DNA of 64,000 nt from Aquila chrysaetos chrysaetos (GCF_900496995.4 NC_044009.1:34681505-34745504), one strand, 5' to 3'; positions 13,621 through 26,830 are shown, counted from the stretch's first letter. Made by a program: numbers and translations. Notes: a model not told the origin generated them from the letters alone.

Positions 13621-16600
13621 TGACATATCTTTCACATCTCCACTGAATTCCAAAATCTACTTATGATCAACTTCACAATGTCTCATAAATAGCTAATTAA
13701 ACAAAGTGAAAAGGCTCCAGTAGGTGGACAGGGAAAACAGCAAAGATATGGAAGAATCAGGATTCAAGATCCTGTTTTGCCCCAGCTGCACAAGGGCATG
13801 AGCTGGCTTTCCTGCTTCTGTTTCTCCATTTCTTTCCCTGTGCCATAACCAAATCAATTCTTCCCCATGCAACTTAATCAGCTCCCTCTTTCCTTTCATA
13901 CCAGTCAGCCATAACATCCTCAATTCTCCAAGTTTGCACAAATCTCTCCACACTCTCAATTTTACCCTCATTTCACTCTGCAGCTTCTTCCCCCCCCAAG
14001 ACACTTCTTTCCTTCTATTTTTAGCAATTGCCTTTATCATCTATACCAACTTTCACCTTGCCTATCCTAATCAACAACCTTGTAGAAGCAGGGTGGATTT
14101 TAATCATCTTTAAATATGGTAAGCTTATTTTTTCATTTCACGAGAATAACTTTTAAACTTCACCAACGCTGAAAATTGTGCTGAACACATTAAGTCCTCC
14201 ATTAAGTTGGACAACATAAAAATGGCATTATTATTGCAAAGGGAGTCACAGTGGCATGAGTCTTCAAAAGGTTGGGTTTTTTACAATGCAGACCTGAACA
14301 TACATGTTACAGTGTATTACAGAAGTGAAAGTAACGTGCTATGCCTATGGCTTTCTCTTCTCATATCAGATACACAACTAATTGTTCAAGACGACTTACA
14401 GTGGATTAAGTTCTCCTTCACCTGCTTAAATACTCTCTTCTACTGAGGTTGTAAACATTAGTTATTTAAGAAGCATTAAAGGATATCAGTGGAAGTATTT
14501 TGTTTTAGAATTGATTCTATATTTTTTCCCCAAAGGAAAAAGTAGAAAGGGAAGATGCAATTATTAGCAGAAGAAATTGAAAGCATATATTTAACAAGTA
14601 GAAATTATAGGAAGAACTCAAACCATAGATGCATTGAAGTGGGAAGATTTCCACACAGCATTCATAGTTTTTCTTATTTTTGCACAAATATGTATCAGGC
14701 TGTCAATTACTCTTAAACTCTAACACCACAGTATACCATATGATCCAGAGAAATCTTTTTTAATCATGACATTGGCAAATATGGGGCAGGGGGGAAGCTA
14801 AATAAATATGTGTCCCTGATTCTTATTTAATTTCATTCTAGCATTTTCCTGGAATTTTTTTTTTTTCTTTTCACTTAGAACTTGGAATCAGGCAATAGAA
14901 AAGAAAATACCCAAAGCAGCAATTCAATCCTAAATTTATACTTGTAATTAGGTTTTGGGGTTTTATTTTCAATGGTGCCATTATCTCAGTACTCTTGTCT
15001 TGAAAATGTAATACTGCCTCTGTATTTTTCCGAAAGAATCACAACATTCCTGTAGTCTCTATAAACTTGCCTTAACTGTTGCTATAATGCTAAATTTTGG
15101 TGAAGTGAACTGGGAATTAGTTCTGTTATACAAACTGTGGGGTCAGGCTCTGCCATCCATTCTCATAATGAGCAATACATTTCATCTGCAAGTCTCATCG
15201 GAGGTCCCACTCAGCATCAACAAAAGCAAAAGAATTTGGCCTGTTAGTGTGAGCAGCTTCCCACACTCACCTGCTACATTAAAAATAGTTACTACCCAAG
15301 ATCTCGCTATACCATTCTCCCACATACGGAAGCCTAAGCAGTAATAACTGCATGCCACTTGCAGCAGCAACAAGAGTGCTTGATACAAACAGTATCTTAC
15401 CTAGTGCATACACATCATGTCAAACCACAGTGCATGCATATGCATTATATATATCTGTGGACATATATCAGTAATGCCATGCTTTAAGGTCTTCTATCTA
15501 CCAGATTTTAAAAATAAATAGACAAATAAATAAAACAAAGCAGCTTTTGAATTTTAAGGCTGAATGAAGAAGGCAAGAGAATATGAACTTAGAAAGGAAG
15601 AGTCAATTTGGCTTTACATATATGGGTTTTACTGTTACCTTCAGAAAACACAGGAAAGCAACACGCCAAGCATAAACACAGTTACCAAAAATATATGCAC
15701 TCTGTCTATACATGCTCCTTATATCCGAAACATCAAACCTCTGTCAGATAACAACCCTGTTTTGAAAGCCAATTTTGACTTGCATACAAGAGAGATCCAG
15801 AACGGGCAGAAACAAATACACTACGAATAACTTTTGCTATGAATACACTGCATTAAGTGACAATTTGCGAAATAATTTACATGCAATGAGATTATACATG
15901 TATACAGACAAACTAACAATATCTGATCCTTTGATTAGAAATCAATAAAAGATCTTTGTAGAGAAGATCTGCAGATTGTTTCTCCCATTCTGTAAACAAA
16001 TGATGACTCCTCAGCAATCTTTCAATTACTCACAGCTATTTTAAAGCACTCTGAATAATCATACTGAAAAAAATATACTCGATGACTGATAAATAAAACA
16101 TTAGATGATACAGAAAGCATACAAGTCTGCATTTTGTTACCATGTTAGTATATGTATTGAACAATAAAAACAAGACTATATTTATGTTTTCAACAGCAGT
16201 TTGAACAAACTGTTTCCAGGTGAACAATTTCCTTTTTCATTTATTTCTACAATATTGCACTTATAGACAATTTGCAATAGATTTCTAATAATTTTCACAG
16301 AAATTTGCCCACACTGCAAAAAAATTGAGATGCAGTAGCCTAACCACTAACAAAGGTGCTGTTGCTGTGTAAGAACTGTTTCTAAAAGGAGTTTATGAAA
16401 AGAGACTGATAAGGAAATTATTTAACTCCTCAGAACCACACACAACAATGTATTTTATCACTTTGCAAATTACTAGGGATTGGGGTTTTTAATTAAAAGC
16501 TTGTATAATAAATCAGTAACAATATATGACTAACACTACAATAAAAATAGGTTCCACTTTGTACATACTATGGGATTTTGGTGGGAAATTATATTGAGGC

Positions 16601-16735
16601 TTCAAAATCTTTGAGCACCTTTAGAAGATAAAATTAATCAAGAACTATATTCATTATCTTTTTGCTACAAATAACAATTAAAACATATCATGTGTTTCAC
16701 AAAAAAAAAAAAAAAAAAAAAAAATATTAACTCTG
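13621..16735 (-). other. SLC4A10: SLC4A10 intron 1, AT-rich segment with poly-A run
   Basis: This is AT-rich non-coding sequence. The only clear structure is a run of 24 A at 16701-16724. The 115-codon frame at 13693-14040 (-) shows no domain or exon signals. Confidence 0.5.
16701..16724 (+). repeat. Poly-A run (A24)
   Basis: Twenty-four consecutive A residues, with no recognisable retrotransposon body directly upstream on the plus strand. It may be a simple microsatellite. Confidence 0.9.
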
Positions 16736-18599
16736 TTGCATATACCAAAGCCATTAGACTAAGCCCTTGAAGGAAACAAGCTCAGCTGGGAGCCTTTTCC
16801 TTCGTACCCACAGTCCACCTAACTGGGATGATGCTTGGGAACAGAACTATATCTGTTTTACAGCTTGCATTCCTGTTCCGTTTGTTTCCAGTCAAGACGA
16901 GGACTGATCCCTAAAACAGAGGTACTGCTACATCACAGTGTTACCTCCCAGGCTAACAGTGCTGAAGCTAGCACCGATTCCTGCTCCTTAAACTCTGCCA
17001 TGACTCCAGGTACAAGACTCCCACCATGCAAAAGCCATTTCTGCCTTACCACATGCAGGGCTCTAGACACCAGCCAGGCCGAGACTGCCAGAACACATAC
17101 AAACACTTTACTGCTTGACGCACAGAGAAAACGCCACCAGGACAGAGAAATCTCAAAGACTGAAGAAGCTGCGCCTTTACCATCCCTGTGGCAGGAAAGC
17201 AACGTTGCCTTGTTGACCTGCAGAGGCCCTCTCAGAAACAGCAAGAGAGGATTGAGGAAGAGGATGCACCACAATATATACCACATGGAGTATAGCAGTC
17301 TCCCTTCCCTACCTGAAGCAAACACAACAGCTGCTGAACTAGTTAGCTGTAGTTAACAGGGGTGGAAACCAGGCCACAAACTCAACGAGCAACAGCACTG
17401 ATGGGGACCTGCAGCTCAGCAGACAGGTACTGCATCAGGGCAGGGCTCTGCCAGTCAGGGCTGCAAAGGGAACCAGAGACAATTCTCCCCTTACCAGCAC
17501 ACAAGAAACACTATCTTCTTTGGTCCTCTCAACCACAGCAACAGCCTTTTTTTCTGCGCACAGCCCTGGAGGAACAAAACTTAAAGCCAGACAGCACAAG
17601 GCAACCCTGTACGTTGCACCTTCTGGAAGCTGACTCCTCTGACTCCCTGCACAGTGGCCGTTGCACAGCCAGAGACAACACATATTGACAAAGCGAGACC
17701 AGCACGTAGACTAGCAAGGTATGAGTGAGAGCGAGACTGCTACCGACTGCACACTACCACACTGGTATGAAACACTGAGGACTAAGCCCTCCACAGAATC
17801 AGTGACCACGAACTACAGATGGAAACTGGATTTATACTGAGTTGTCTCTCTAAGGAAAGGAACTGGGCAGCCAGCCTGTCAGGGAAAAAGACAGGACCTT
17901 CTTCTACTCCAGTGTCAGAAACTGCAAGAGCAGCAAGTAACAAGAATTAGGATTAATAAAAGGTATCCAGAAAGCAACAGGAAAAACTGTCTCTGCCACA
18001 AGCAGAAAGGAGAGGCCAAAGATAAACTCACACTGTGTAGCAACCTGCCACCTGACTGCAAAATGGACCACATCAACAGATGATGGGAACAGACCCTAGG
18101 AAAAATGGGCTTGCCACAAGTGCATCTCATCAACCTGCAGCAGCTGAGACTTGTCTCTTTCAAGCTTTGTCAATGTTGTGCAGCTCGTCCTGCTAACACA
18201 GAGCCATTTCAGGAGCCAGCAAAGCCTCTGCAGACCTCTGCGGTGCATTCACAGGGATGTGTACACACAGTCAGACACTCCGTATATGCACGAGAGACTT
18301 CTCCCTGCCCCAGACAGGCTGATTTCCAGTGTGAGACAGGAACCACCATTCACAAACAGAATCTCTGTGTGAGATCAAGATCGACGCCCACACTTACACC
18401 TTGTGCGAGTCTGCAAACCGTGCGTTTGGGGGAGGCCAGGCAGGAAAGAGGGTCCCCACTGATCCAACGGCGTAAAAAGTCCCCCACCAACTGACCCCTT
18501 CCTACTTGCTGAGGAAACGCTGCCCAGCCGTAGCTGTGCAATCACACTGTGCTCAGAGGCAAGGGTACTCCGCGTAACCCCCCCAGACGACAATAACGC
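16736..18599 (-). other. SLC4A10: Proximal intron 1 of SLC4A10, GC-elevated block
   Basis: About 1.9 kb directly downstream of the SLC4A10 island in transcript direction, clearly richer in G+C than the AT-rich intron beyond it. The plus strand looks C- and A-rich (sense strand G- and T-rich), as is common just inside transcribed genes. Several open frames of 80-173 codons occur, but none has recognisable domains, and none encodes the expected second SLC4A10 exon. Confidence 0.5.
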
Positions 18600-19202
18600 C
18601 ACAGATTACCCTCACAGATGAGTACAAGAAACTGCGACACCACGGCACGAAGCAGAGACCGGGATCCGGAGGGAGACAGACCCTGCCGTGCAACTGCCAG
18701 ACCTCAGCAGATTTCTCTGCGGTCTGGAAGCGAGGGAGGGCCAGGGACCTGCAGAGGCAGCCCCAGCCCCGGAGCGGGATCCCCACGGAGCAGCCCACAG
18801 GTGCTCGCTCCGCAGCACTGCCCCACCGCCGGGGAGCGGGGGGACGAGGTGCAGCCGGAGAAAGGAGATGTCGAAGGCAGGGGGATGCGGAGAGAGGGGG
18901 TACCGAGGGGATGCCTGAAGCGGGGGGAGCCGAAGGGCAGGGTGCTTGGCCCGGCGGGACAAACGCAAACAAGCACACGCACACGCCGCTCCATCCCCGA
19001 GCGCCCAGACACCGCCGCCGCCGCCGCATCGCCCGGCACCGGAGCGAGCCAACCTGTTTCCCCACGCACCGAGAAACCGGCTCCGACCCCCAGCACAGGC
19101 GGGCAGGAAGACGCCCCCCCCCCCTCCTCCCCTCCCCGGCTGCCTCCCCGCGGGGCGCGTCGCACCCCCGCCGCGGCCGGGGCCGCGCTGCGGCAGCCGT
19201 AC

Positions 19203-19250
19203 CGTGGGCAGCAGCGGCTCCATCTGCGCCCCTTGGTCCTGGGTCTCCAT
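19203..19250 (-). CDS. SLC4A10: SLC4A10 first coding exon (N-terminus)
   Basis: This minus-strand exon starts with ATG at 19250-19248 and reads METQDQGAQMEPLLPT before a donor ACG|GTACGG at 19203/19202. As I recall it, the mammalian SLC4A10 N-terminus is nearly identical, with EIK where this has ETQ, and its first coding segment also ends at PLLPT. SLC4A10 (NBCn2/NCBE) is a plasma-membrane, electroneutral sodium-coupled bicarbonate transporter that raises intracellular pH in neurons and choroid plexus. Only these 16 codons, at the start of the cytoplasmic N-terminal domain, are in the window. The next exon must lie left of position 1. The identification rests on the short match plus the conserved position downstream of TBR1 in the same orientation. 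The ATG is the first in its frame, although the frame stays open upstream. Confidence 0.86.
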
Positions 19251-19700
19251 GCGGCGGCGGGGCCGCGGCGGCGCCCTCCCCGCCGCCCGCCCGCCCGCCG
19301 GGGCGCGCTCCGCGGGAGCCGCTGGGCTGCGCTGGGCTCCGCGCGCGCGCGCGCCGCCGCCGCCGCCGCGCTCCCTCCGCGGACCGGGTGGCGCGGAGGC
19401 AGGAAGCGCGCGCCAGTCACATGGCTCCGCGCACCGCCGGCCCCAGCGCGGGGGGAGGCAGGAGCCGGATCCACCTGCGGGATGCGGCCGGATCCTGCCG
19501 CCGCCCCCGGCGGGGCGGTAAAGGCGGGCGGACCTCGCCCCTGCACGGCTGCGCCTGCAAACCGGCGCCGTGAGCTCCTCCGCGCGGCCCCGCTCCCCGC
19601 CGCCGAAGTGGGAGCGGGCTGCGTGTCCGAAGAGGAAGGCGCGGGGAGCGGGGGCAGCGGACCCCGCAGCCCCCCCGCGACACTGCTGCGAGCACCAAGA
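19251..19700 (-). promoter_or_regulatory. SLC4A10: SLC4A10 5' UTR and core promoter region
   Basis: GC-rich, CpG-dense DNA lies immediately upstream of the SLC4A10 start codon. I see no TATA box, which fits a CpG-island promoter with dispersed starts. GC-box-like G/C clusters occur around 19440-19540. The presumed 5' UTR contains a CGG-type triplet tract fused to an alternating GC tract at 19340-19370. The reading frame of the SLC4A10 ATG has no stop for about 164 codons upstream but also contains no ATG, so the annotated start is retained. The actual transcription start cannot be placed from the sequence. Confidence 0.65.
19340..19370 (+). repeat. Alternating GC tract fused to GCC/CGG triplets
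   Basis: About 14 bases of alternating G and C run directly into about five GCC units. On the minus (sense) strand this reads as CGG triplets followed by GC dinucleotides about 90-120 bases upstream of the SLC4A10 ATG, probably within its 5' UTR. Alternating GC favours Z-DNA, and CGG triplets can be length-variable. Confidence 0.85.
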
Positions 19701-19745
19701 CGCGGCTCGGGAGTTTTCCACTTCGCGCCGGGCTTCGGCCACGGT

Positions 19746-22700
19746 GCCCCTGGGGCTGTTGCTTCAGGGCAGTCTTGGGCCAAGATTCATTTTGATTTAA
19801 TCAGCACCAGAAGGGCGCTGAAAAGCTGATCCTCTGCTCCGTCCTGCCAGGCTTCGACCCTTAAACACAGACAGCACCTTCAGAACAGAGATCTGTCCCA
19901 TTCTCCACTAAAATAACCCCACTCCCCGCTTCTACCTGCAAGTTATAAACACATATCCTTCTGGATACAGGTAATTTAATAGGAGTCTTACCCCCTTCTT
20001 CGCCCGATTTTATCATTCAAGCCTGCGATGCATTTAGCTTCTCCTAGTGTATCTGGCTCTGCAACACAAAGGTTACGTGCAGCCATACCAAAACCCCAAT
20101 GAGCTATGCAAATGATCGTCGAAGCCTAAATTTGGCTATCCCAGTGAGCAGAAGGACAGTTGGGCCCCCACAGCACTTGTATTATTAAGGACACAAGCAC
20201 GATGCTGCCTACCAAGACAGCTGAGCTAGAGAAGTTCCCATATTCATCACTTCCCAGCACATCTCCCCCCAAAAACGCACCCATCCAAACCTGTGTGCGT
20301 ATGAATCAAAATGAAGAGAGATCTGACTAGGAAAAATAAGCTAACAAGTAAACTTCTATCTCCTTCTTAACACTGATTTCCTTGCGAAAGCAGCAGGCCA
20401 TCCCCTACGTTTTGGATATCCTTTGCAGTCTAAAAGTAGATCAATAAATAGTTTCGCTAGATCCAATTTAATTTCATCTGCCATGAGGCATGTTCTTCAA
20501 GTCTCCTAAAGATCTTCCAGGTTGATTTATTTGTACATCAACCAAGCAAGACAGAGCCGGGGAGAGAGTATAAAGAAAAGGGGTGTCAAAGCTCGTTCTT
20601 ACAAAGAAGGGGGCTATTTTTGTGAGACACAACTGACAATTTGGTCTTTGTACAAAGTGATACATACATGTAACATGGTACAGAAAGACAGACAACACTG
20701 TGGTCCAGATTCTGGGACAGAAGCCAGATGCATATTTTCATAACATGATTACTGATCTACAGTAATTAACATAGGAGGTCATTCAGGTCACTAGATGTAA
20801 GGCTGTGTCAGCATTTGTGCAGTAAAACCCTGGTTGTAGGAGCTTATAATTAAGCTATAAAATTCATGATGAAGCTGGGAAAGGAATGTGTTTAAAAGTG
20901 ATTTTCCTTCTTTAAAGAAAAAAGATTCAAAGTGAATATACCACTTGTGAAAATGAGAAGCCCAAAAACCTTCAGTCTACAGGCAGCTATTTCGATAAAC
21001 ATTAGTATAAGCGTCCTTAGTCTTCTCTACCTAAATATCTCAAGCTTGTCCAAGAGCATTTTTTAAATAAGGTACTGCAATACATCAAGCTCAATGGCAT
21101 CTACTCACCTTTCACTCCCCAAAAGGTTCCCCCAAAACACACTCATTCACACGTACACATCTGAAAGCAAAGCCCAAGAACAAATCAGATTTTACAAAGA
21201 CCACGAGGAAGGGTATCAGCTTACTGTGTACATGATGCTATTCCCCAACATTTCACAGTGAGAGACAGGATCAAGACCACGAGCACCATTAGCATGAGCT
21301 ACAAATGAGTTACTGAATGGGCCATCAAAAGAGAGTTAGGATCAATCATGTCATTGTTTTTGCAAAGGTTCTTTGTCAGAGTGCTTTACAGCCAGGAGTT
21401 TGCCATTATTGAATAATGGATTAAATATGGAAAAACTCTGTTAAATAACAAACCTCCCCAAATCATTCTGTATCGTCCTGCTCCACTCACACAAAAGTAT
21501 CACAGACCTCCATAGCTACAAAGCCACAAATTAATAGCCAAAGTCAAAGTGCAAGTCATTCTTTTGACAGCTGTGAAAAACATGCTTCAACATGAAGATC
21601 CAAAATGTTGAATCCAGAAGCTCCAAAGCCAAAGGCTTTCCACACACAAAAGTGGAAGACCATAAAGGACTGAGCTGAAAGTTCTACTTCTAATCAAACA
21701 TAACTAAGATACTAATTTTTTTTAGTAACATCCTAGCCATATATCACACCAAAGAGAGAATGAAGAGAAAGTAATATTTATTCTCTAATTGCTTTATAAC
21801 TGCATTTGAATTGTTTTCCCTTTCTTTAAGTTGGCTTCTTTCACTGTTGCATCTGATGTGAGCCATACTCCCGGGCATGTCCAGCAATTTTCTCTTTTGC
21901 AGTATTACTCTATTACAATAGTAATGCCACTTCTCATCCCAAAAGAATTAGCTTTAAAATCATGAGGTAGAGCAGGCTTTAGCATAAAGTTTGAACTTTT
22001 AGTACATAACTAGGTGATATTTTCAAGCTTTTGTACATGAAGGCTAAGGAAGAAAGTAAGAGGAGGTTCTCAAGTCATCAATAATTTGAGAAACTTGAAC
22101 ACAAGAGCAGGCGTTCTGAAATCACGACATGAAGATACACTTAAGTTTTAAGATTTTAAGAATACCTAGGATATGCTATTGAAATACATACTTTTGTGAC
22201 ATATGTCAGACACTAATTTTGTCTTTAATATATATTTCTAGTGCATTACCTAAATGAAATAGCAAGGGCTTCTACATTTAGTTTTACAATGATAAAGCTC
22301 CTAAAGCAAACTTCAATGGGAAAAAGGGGAAATATTTTTTCTTGTTCAATAATGTTCTGAATTTAGGTCAGAAACTGACCTGATCCTTGCCTGGTGTCAT
22401 CTTTCAGAAGAAAATAAAGACAGCAAAAGTTGATTTTTATTTTTCTCCTTCCTAAAATTGCCTCTTACCCCTTTGGCCTGCAGCAAGCCAGTAACTCAGA
22501 TGTTCTCCTGAATCATGGTCAATGTTTTAAACCCTACTGAATAGAGGTTTCATCCCTTAAAATCTGCTCACAAGGGGTATGTTTTATATATAAGGGGAAA
22601 TACATTCAGAGGGCTCAGCCCATTCTCAAAGTACTGTGGAGGTATATAGCATAGATTTTGGAGGCATATGGCGTATACTTACCTATCTGGGTTTGACATA

Positions 22701-23284
22701 AAAATGGTCAGGGATGTAAGTAATTCCCACTGGCTTGAACATCACTGACATAGCTCTGTGTATACAAAAATAGATGCGTGATAAGATCCAGCTCCAAAAT
22801 GAAGACCTAAAAATCACAGAGTTCAAGCGCATGAGAGGTCTTGCAATACTTCTCTTACTATGTCTTTGTAATAAAAGTTCTGGGTTTCTACCTAAAGAGT
22901 ATTCCCTAATTATCAAGAGTGACAGGTACTTCCTCCACCTAAGTCCCAAGAAGGCATTCTGATATAATAAGCGACGCTATTTGTAGATGTATATTTTTAT
23001 ATATGCAAAAAAGCTGTCACAGAAGCCTAGTATCACTTATTGGCCCAGTACCACTCACATTTTTAGTCATACCTTTCTGTCAGTTTTCATTTTGTGATCA
23101 AAATATAGCTATAATTTAGAAGAAATGCTTTATTTAAACCATTTATCTGAACACAATTCCTGTTCTAGGAAGACATTCTGGGTGTATTGGCTCTTCTCCC
23201 AGTTTAGCCATAAAATATGTCACTCTACCATGATGGGGGGTGGGGAATAGCTACTAGGCAAGAGTGAACCCTTGATTTCCACCA
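19746..23284. other. Intergenic, upstream of the SLC4A10 island
   Basis: This is AT-rich sequence with moderate GC for the first few hundred bases. I see no exon, RNA gene or recognised transposon. Any SLC4A10 proximal enhancers would lie here, but none can be identified by eye. Confidence 0.5.
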
Positions 23285-23860
23285 AGTTGTTAGTTACGAA
23301 ACTGAACATGAGAACTACTTTAAAATGTCCCCATAGTAGAAATATGCTTGAAACCTAATTCATTCATTTACATCCATGTCCAGTACTCTCACCATGTTCT
23401 TAATTCCAAAAAGAACCTGCACTCTGTCAGACCTAACAAGGTTGCCAGTAGATTTTAGCACCATAGTGAACAATTTCACAAAATATTCAAAATCAGAAAG
23501 GACTAGGGTTAAATCAGTTTGCCTTCTCTTGACTCCTGCCTAAGCTCAAGCCTCAAATACACTGGTAAACAAAATGCACGCACAGCACACATTAGTTCAA
23601 ATGCTCATACTGTGCATATTTATCGTAAAAATATTTCTTTAATGAAGGGAAAACTTTTTTAAAAATTGCAGGTTATTTTCAGCTTGTTACAGATATTTCT
23701 ATTTCAAGTAAAATTGCAAATTAATTTCTAAGCTTCAGGGGGGAAAGAAATCACTACCAAGCAGCCAAAATCCTTTTCATTCTATTTTTGCCTTATTGAT
23801 CGTACAAGATGAAACAGTAATGGGTGGACCTCTCAAACTGCATTTCATGCTAATAAAAAA
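23285..23860 (+). repeat. Duplicated segment, copy A
   Basis: This segment aligns collinearly with 26163-26830. Shared blocks include the motif around CCCCATAGTAGAAAT, the GGTTGCCAG(T/C)AGAT block, AAAAATATT(T/C)CTTTAAT(G/A)AAGGG, and GCAAATTAATTTC(T/C)AAGCTTCAG. It matches no repeat family I know, so it may be an old local duplication or an unrecognised dispersed repeat. Confidence 0.8.
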
Positions 23861-26162
23861 AGTGAACTACCTTTAGATATCAAAAGGAGCATCCCATTAA
23901 TACAACCTATTCCTAAGAAAATTTTTTTCCCTGTAATTAGAGATTTCTGACAAGAAGGTAACAAAGGGGAGGGAAAAAAAAAACATAAATTCTGGCAGCA
24001 GTTTTTCCTCTCTCCATTCTTCCTCCCTATCTGAAAATAAATAACCATCTGGATCATTGTACTGCCTTTGTGACAGGTGGTACTCAGTTATGTTTCTCAT
24101 TTCATTGGAAAGCGGTAACGGCTCTTTCTTTTGCTAATACACTCTGTCTGCAATTATTTGACTCTAAGTTAATTCATTTGAAATATGATCCAAAAAGGTT
24201 CAGTGCTGATTGGGATGTATTCTTTGATTGTGACATAATCTCTTTTTTTCTATTGGCATCAGAACTGGAAAAAAGTATTCTAATAATTGTCTCACTAATA
24301 TAACTTCTCGCATTTCTCAGCCAAAAAAAGCAATGCCAATGAAATATGTCTGTGTCCACAAGCCCAATCCTACAACTCCTGTAAAACAGTGAGACAATCT
24401 GTGTTGGTAAAGAGCACCAAATATTTGTTACTTCCTTCATTTTCCCCAAAATGGATCATCTACCAAAGGTTATGAATTTTATGGTATTCTGATTCTAAGC
24501 TGGGCCTTTGATTTTTGATATTTGCTATATTAATATTAGAGAATACTATTTTTAAATCTAAAATAAAGTGGTGTTAAAGACTTTTTACCTAATAAAATAA
24601 AATAATACATAAAATGAATCAATACATTAGCTTGCTAATTATTAAGATAGCTACCCTTTCTAGGCTTATTTTTCAAGTGGAAGAAATTCCTCAGACATAT
24701 CATCCATTTAATCTTTCTAAATAAAATATGTTGAATCAGGGTCTAATTAATCACTGACCTAAATAATCCTTCAGAAAGATTAAGCTATCTTAATTTAAAA
24801 CCTGCAAGAGAGGGATAATATACTGTTTCTTGCTCAGTTATTCTAACAGAAAACTATAATCAAACATGTATCTTAACAGATGTAAGACAACACTTGTCTA
24901 GATTGAGCTTCAAGTCGTTGGATCTTGCTACACCTCTTATTTCTAGGCCAAGAAGTTCTCTAACATCAGGAACATTTTCTTTATATAGATAGGTACTCTG
25001 TTAATACTTCTCTTCCTTTATAGTGCTTCTAATTCCTTACTGCAAGAGAAGACTTTGCACCATTGTCATGGCTCCTCTGACCTATTCCAGTTTGCACAGG
25101 AACACCACAATATTCCAAAACTTGGCTTAACAACGTAGCATTCGGAAGCCAGACTATATGCCTTTGACCTCTGGATCATCCCCTGTTTTCCACATCATGA
25201 AACATGATCGTTTCCTTACGCATTGCACCACAAGGAGAGTTCTAACGGGGCCATCTACAGGGTCAGATGATGGTTATTGGGAAAGATGGATGAGGCTGGC
25301 TGTGGGTTTATTTGTTTGCAGTATTTCAAATTGGCAAATACATACTAAAGTAAATATTATGAAGTGCATGTACCTACTTTCACCTTTTAAATCCTAATCA
25401 TATCCTTTGTCTGTCACTTGCCTTCAACTATAAGCACTTCAGCAGGGGGTCTACCAGGCTCTGTAACAGAACACACTGATCACCTGGCCTTACTGTGATC
25501 GAGCAAACGGCACAGAACTTCAGCCAGGAGCTTCTCCACAGGGATTCATGTAACTGTAAAAAAATCTATCCCTTGAGATGTGTACAATTTATGAACAGTA
25601 ATATTTTACGTGTGTATCTAAGACACCAAAGCTATCTGTGTTAATCCCAGAAACAGAAGCACTAAGCTGTGAGAACTAGACTCATCTGCACCCAAGCCAC
25701 GTGGGTCCTTAAAGCAGTGCAGAGTTTGCATGGCGTCATGCCTGAGCAGTTAGCTTTGGACAGGGAGTTTACACAGATATTTAGCTGTGTCTCACCCAGC
25801 TAGAAAGTTAAGATTGCATATGAAAGGAATGTCAGAACAGTATTAATGTGGTGTCATAGTCATCACCCCTTCAGGGAGCCTCAAGTATGGGCTCTTCTCG
25901 CCCTTCTTAATACATACACCTAGGATGACTTGCTTCCTTTAACTTAGCACAGTCCCAGGCCAGGGTCTCCACTATTTGCTCCGAAATCAGATTAGCATGG
26001 AATTAACAACAAGATTCACACCAAAGGCACAGTTAATAGCTTCTGTACACAGGAGTAAACTCTAGACTTCCACACAGTTTCAGCAAAAAAGGTACCCAAA
26101 TTAACTCTTGTGGTTCAGATTCGATTCTCAAAAATTCATCAGCTATTCAGAGCTAAGCTTTC
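23861..26162. other. Intergenic sequence between the two duplicate segments
   Basis: This is AT-rich DNA of 2.3 kb separating the paralogous blocks. No exon or known repeat is recognised. The flanks of the two duplicate copies outside the aligned blocks do not obviously match. Confidence 0.5.
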
Positions 26163-26830
26163 TTAGTTACAAAACTGAAAGAACTGCCTACATATTTTAA
26201 AGTGTCCCCATAGTAGAAATGTTTGAAGTCTACCTAATTCAGTCATTTATGTCTCTCTGATGCTCCCTCCACCTTCATAATTCAAAAAACAAAATGCACT
26301 CTAAAGGTTGCCAGCAGATTTAGTAGGAGAGTAAACAATTTTATACAATACTCAAAACTGGACAATGAGAGGACTAGGATTAGTGCAAATTTATCAGAAA
26401 AATATTCCTTTAATAAAGGGAAACCTTTAAAAGATGGTTTATTTCTAACCTTTTACTGGTATTTGTATTTGAAGTAAAACCGCAAATTAATTTCCAAGCT
26501 TCAGTAACAAGAAAACAATGAAAGAAAATATTTCTGTAAAATGTACATACATTGATGTAAACCCAGACAAGCTTAACAATACCAAACAAAAGATGAAGTC
26601 TTGACTCTATGGAGTCCACGGAAATTCTGCCATCAACTTTTGTGGCAGTAAGATCTCACCTCAAAACTTTTATCTTCTTAAGTTTGTACTGATTACATTT
26701 TTCCTGTTACATTTTAAAAAATACAGCATGATACGTGCTTTGGTACAGAAAACAAGTAAGGGCTGAATTATTTTTTGTCTCCTTGCAATGTTGATGGACC
26801 AACTAAACTCACATTTCATCAAAGGCCTGC
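26163..26830 (+). repeat. Duplicated segment, copy B
   Basis: This is the second copy of the segment at 23285-23860, in the same orientation about 2.9 kb to the right. It lacks roughly 110 bp present in copy A (around 23510-23620) and has an extra stretch around 26510-26720. Divergence is high, consistent with an old event. Confidence 0.8.

Larger units (their letters stand above)
18600..19745. promoter_or_regulatory. CpG island spanning SLC4A10 exon 1
   Basis: This is a block of about 1.1 kb with very high GC and CpG content between AT-rich flanks, centred on the SLC4A10 first coding exon. Long open frames on both strands are composition artefacts. A (CCG)5 tract lies at about 19013-19027 in the intron side. 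Confidence 0.85.

Noticed and set aside
16835-17356. 173-codon plus-strand frame in proximal SLC4A10 intron 1
   Set aside because: No domain, signal or splice evidence, antisense to the host gene, and composition is explained by the local GC rise.
18612-19829. Open frames of 376, 403 and 359 codons on both strands across the SLC4A10 island
   Set aside because: All overlap in different frames within GC-rich DNA where stop codons are rare. Apart from the 16 SLC4A10 codons they show low-complexity Ala/Pro/Arg/Gly sequence and no domain.
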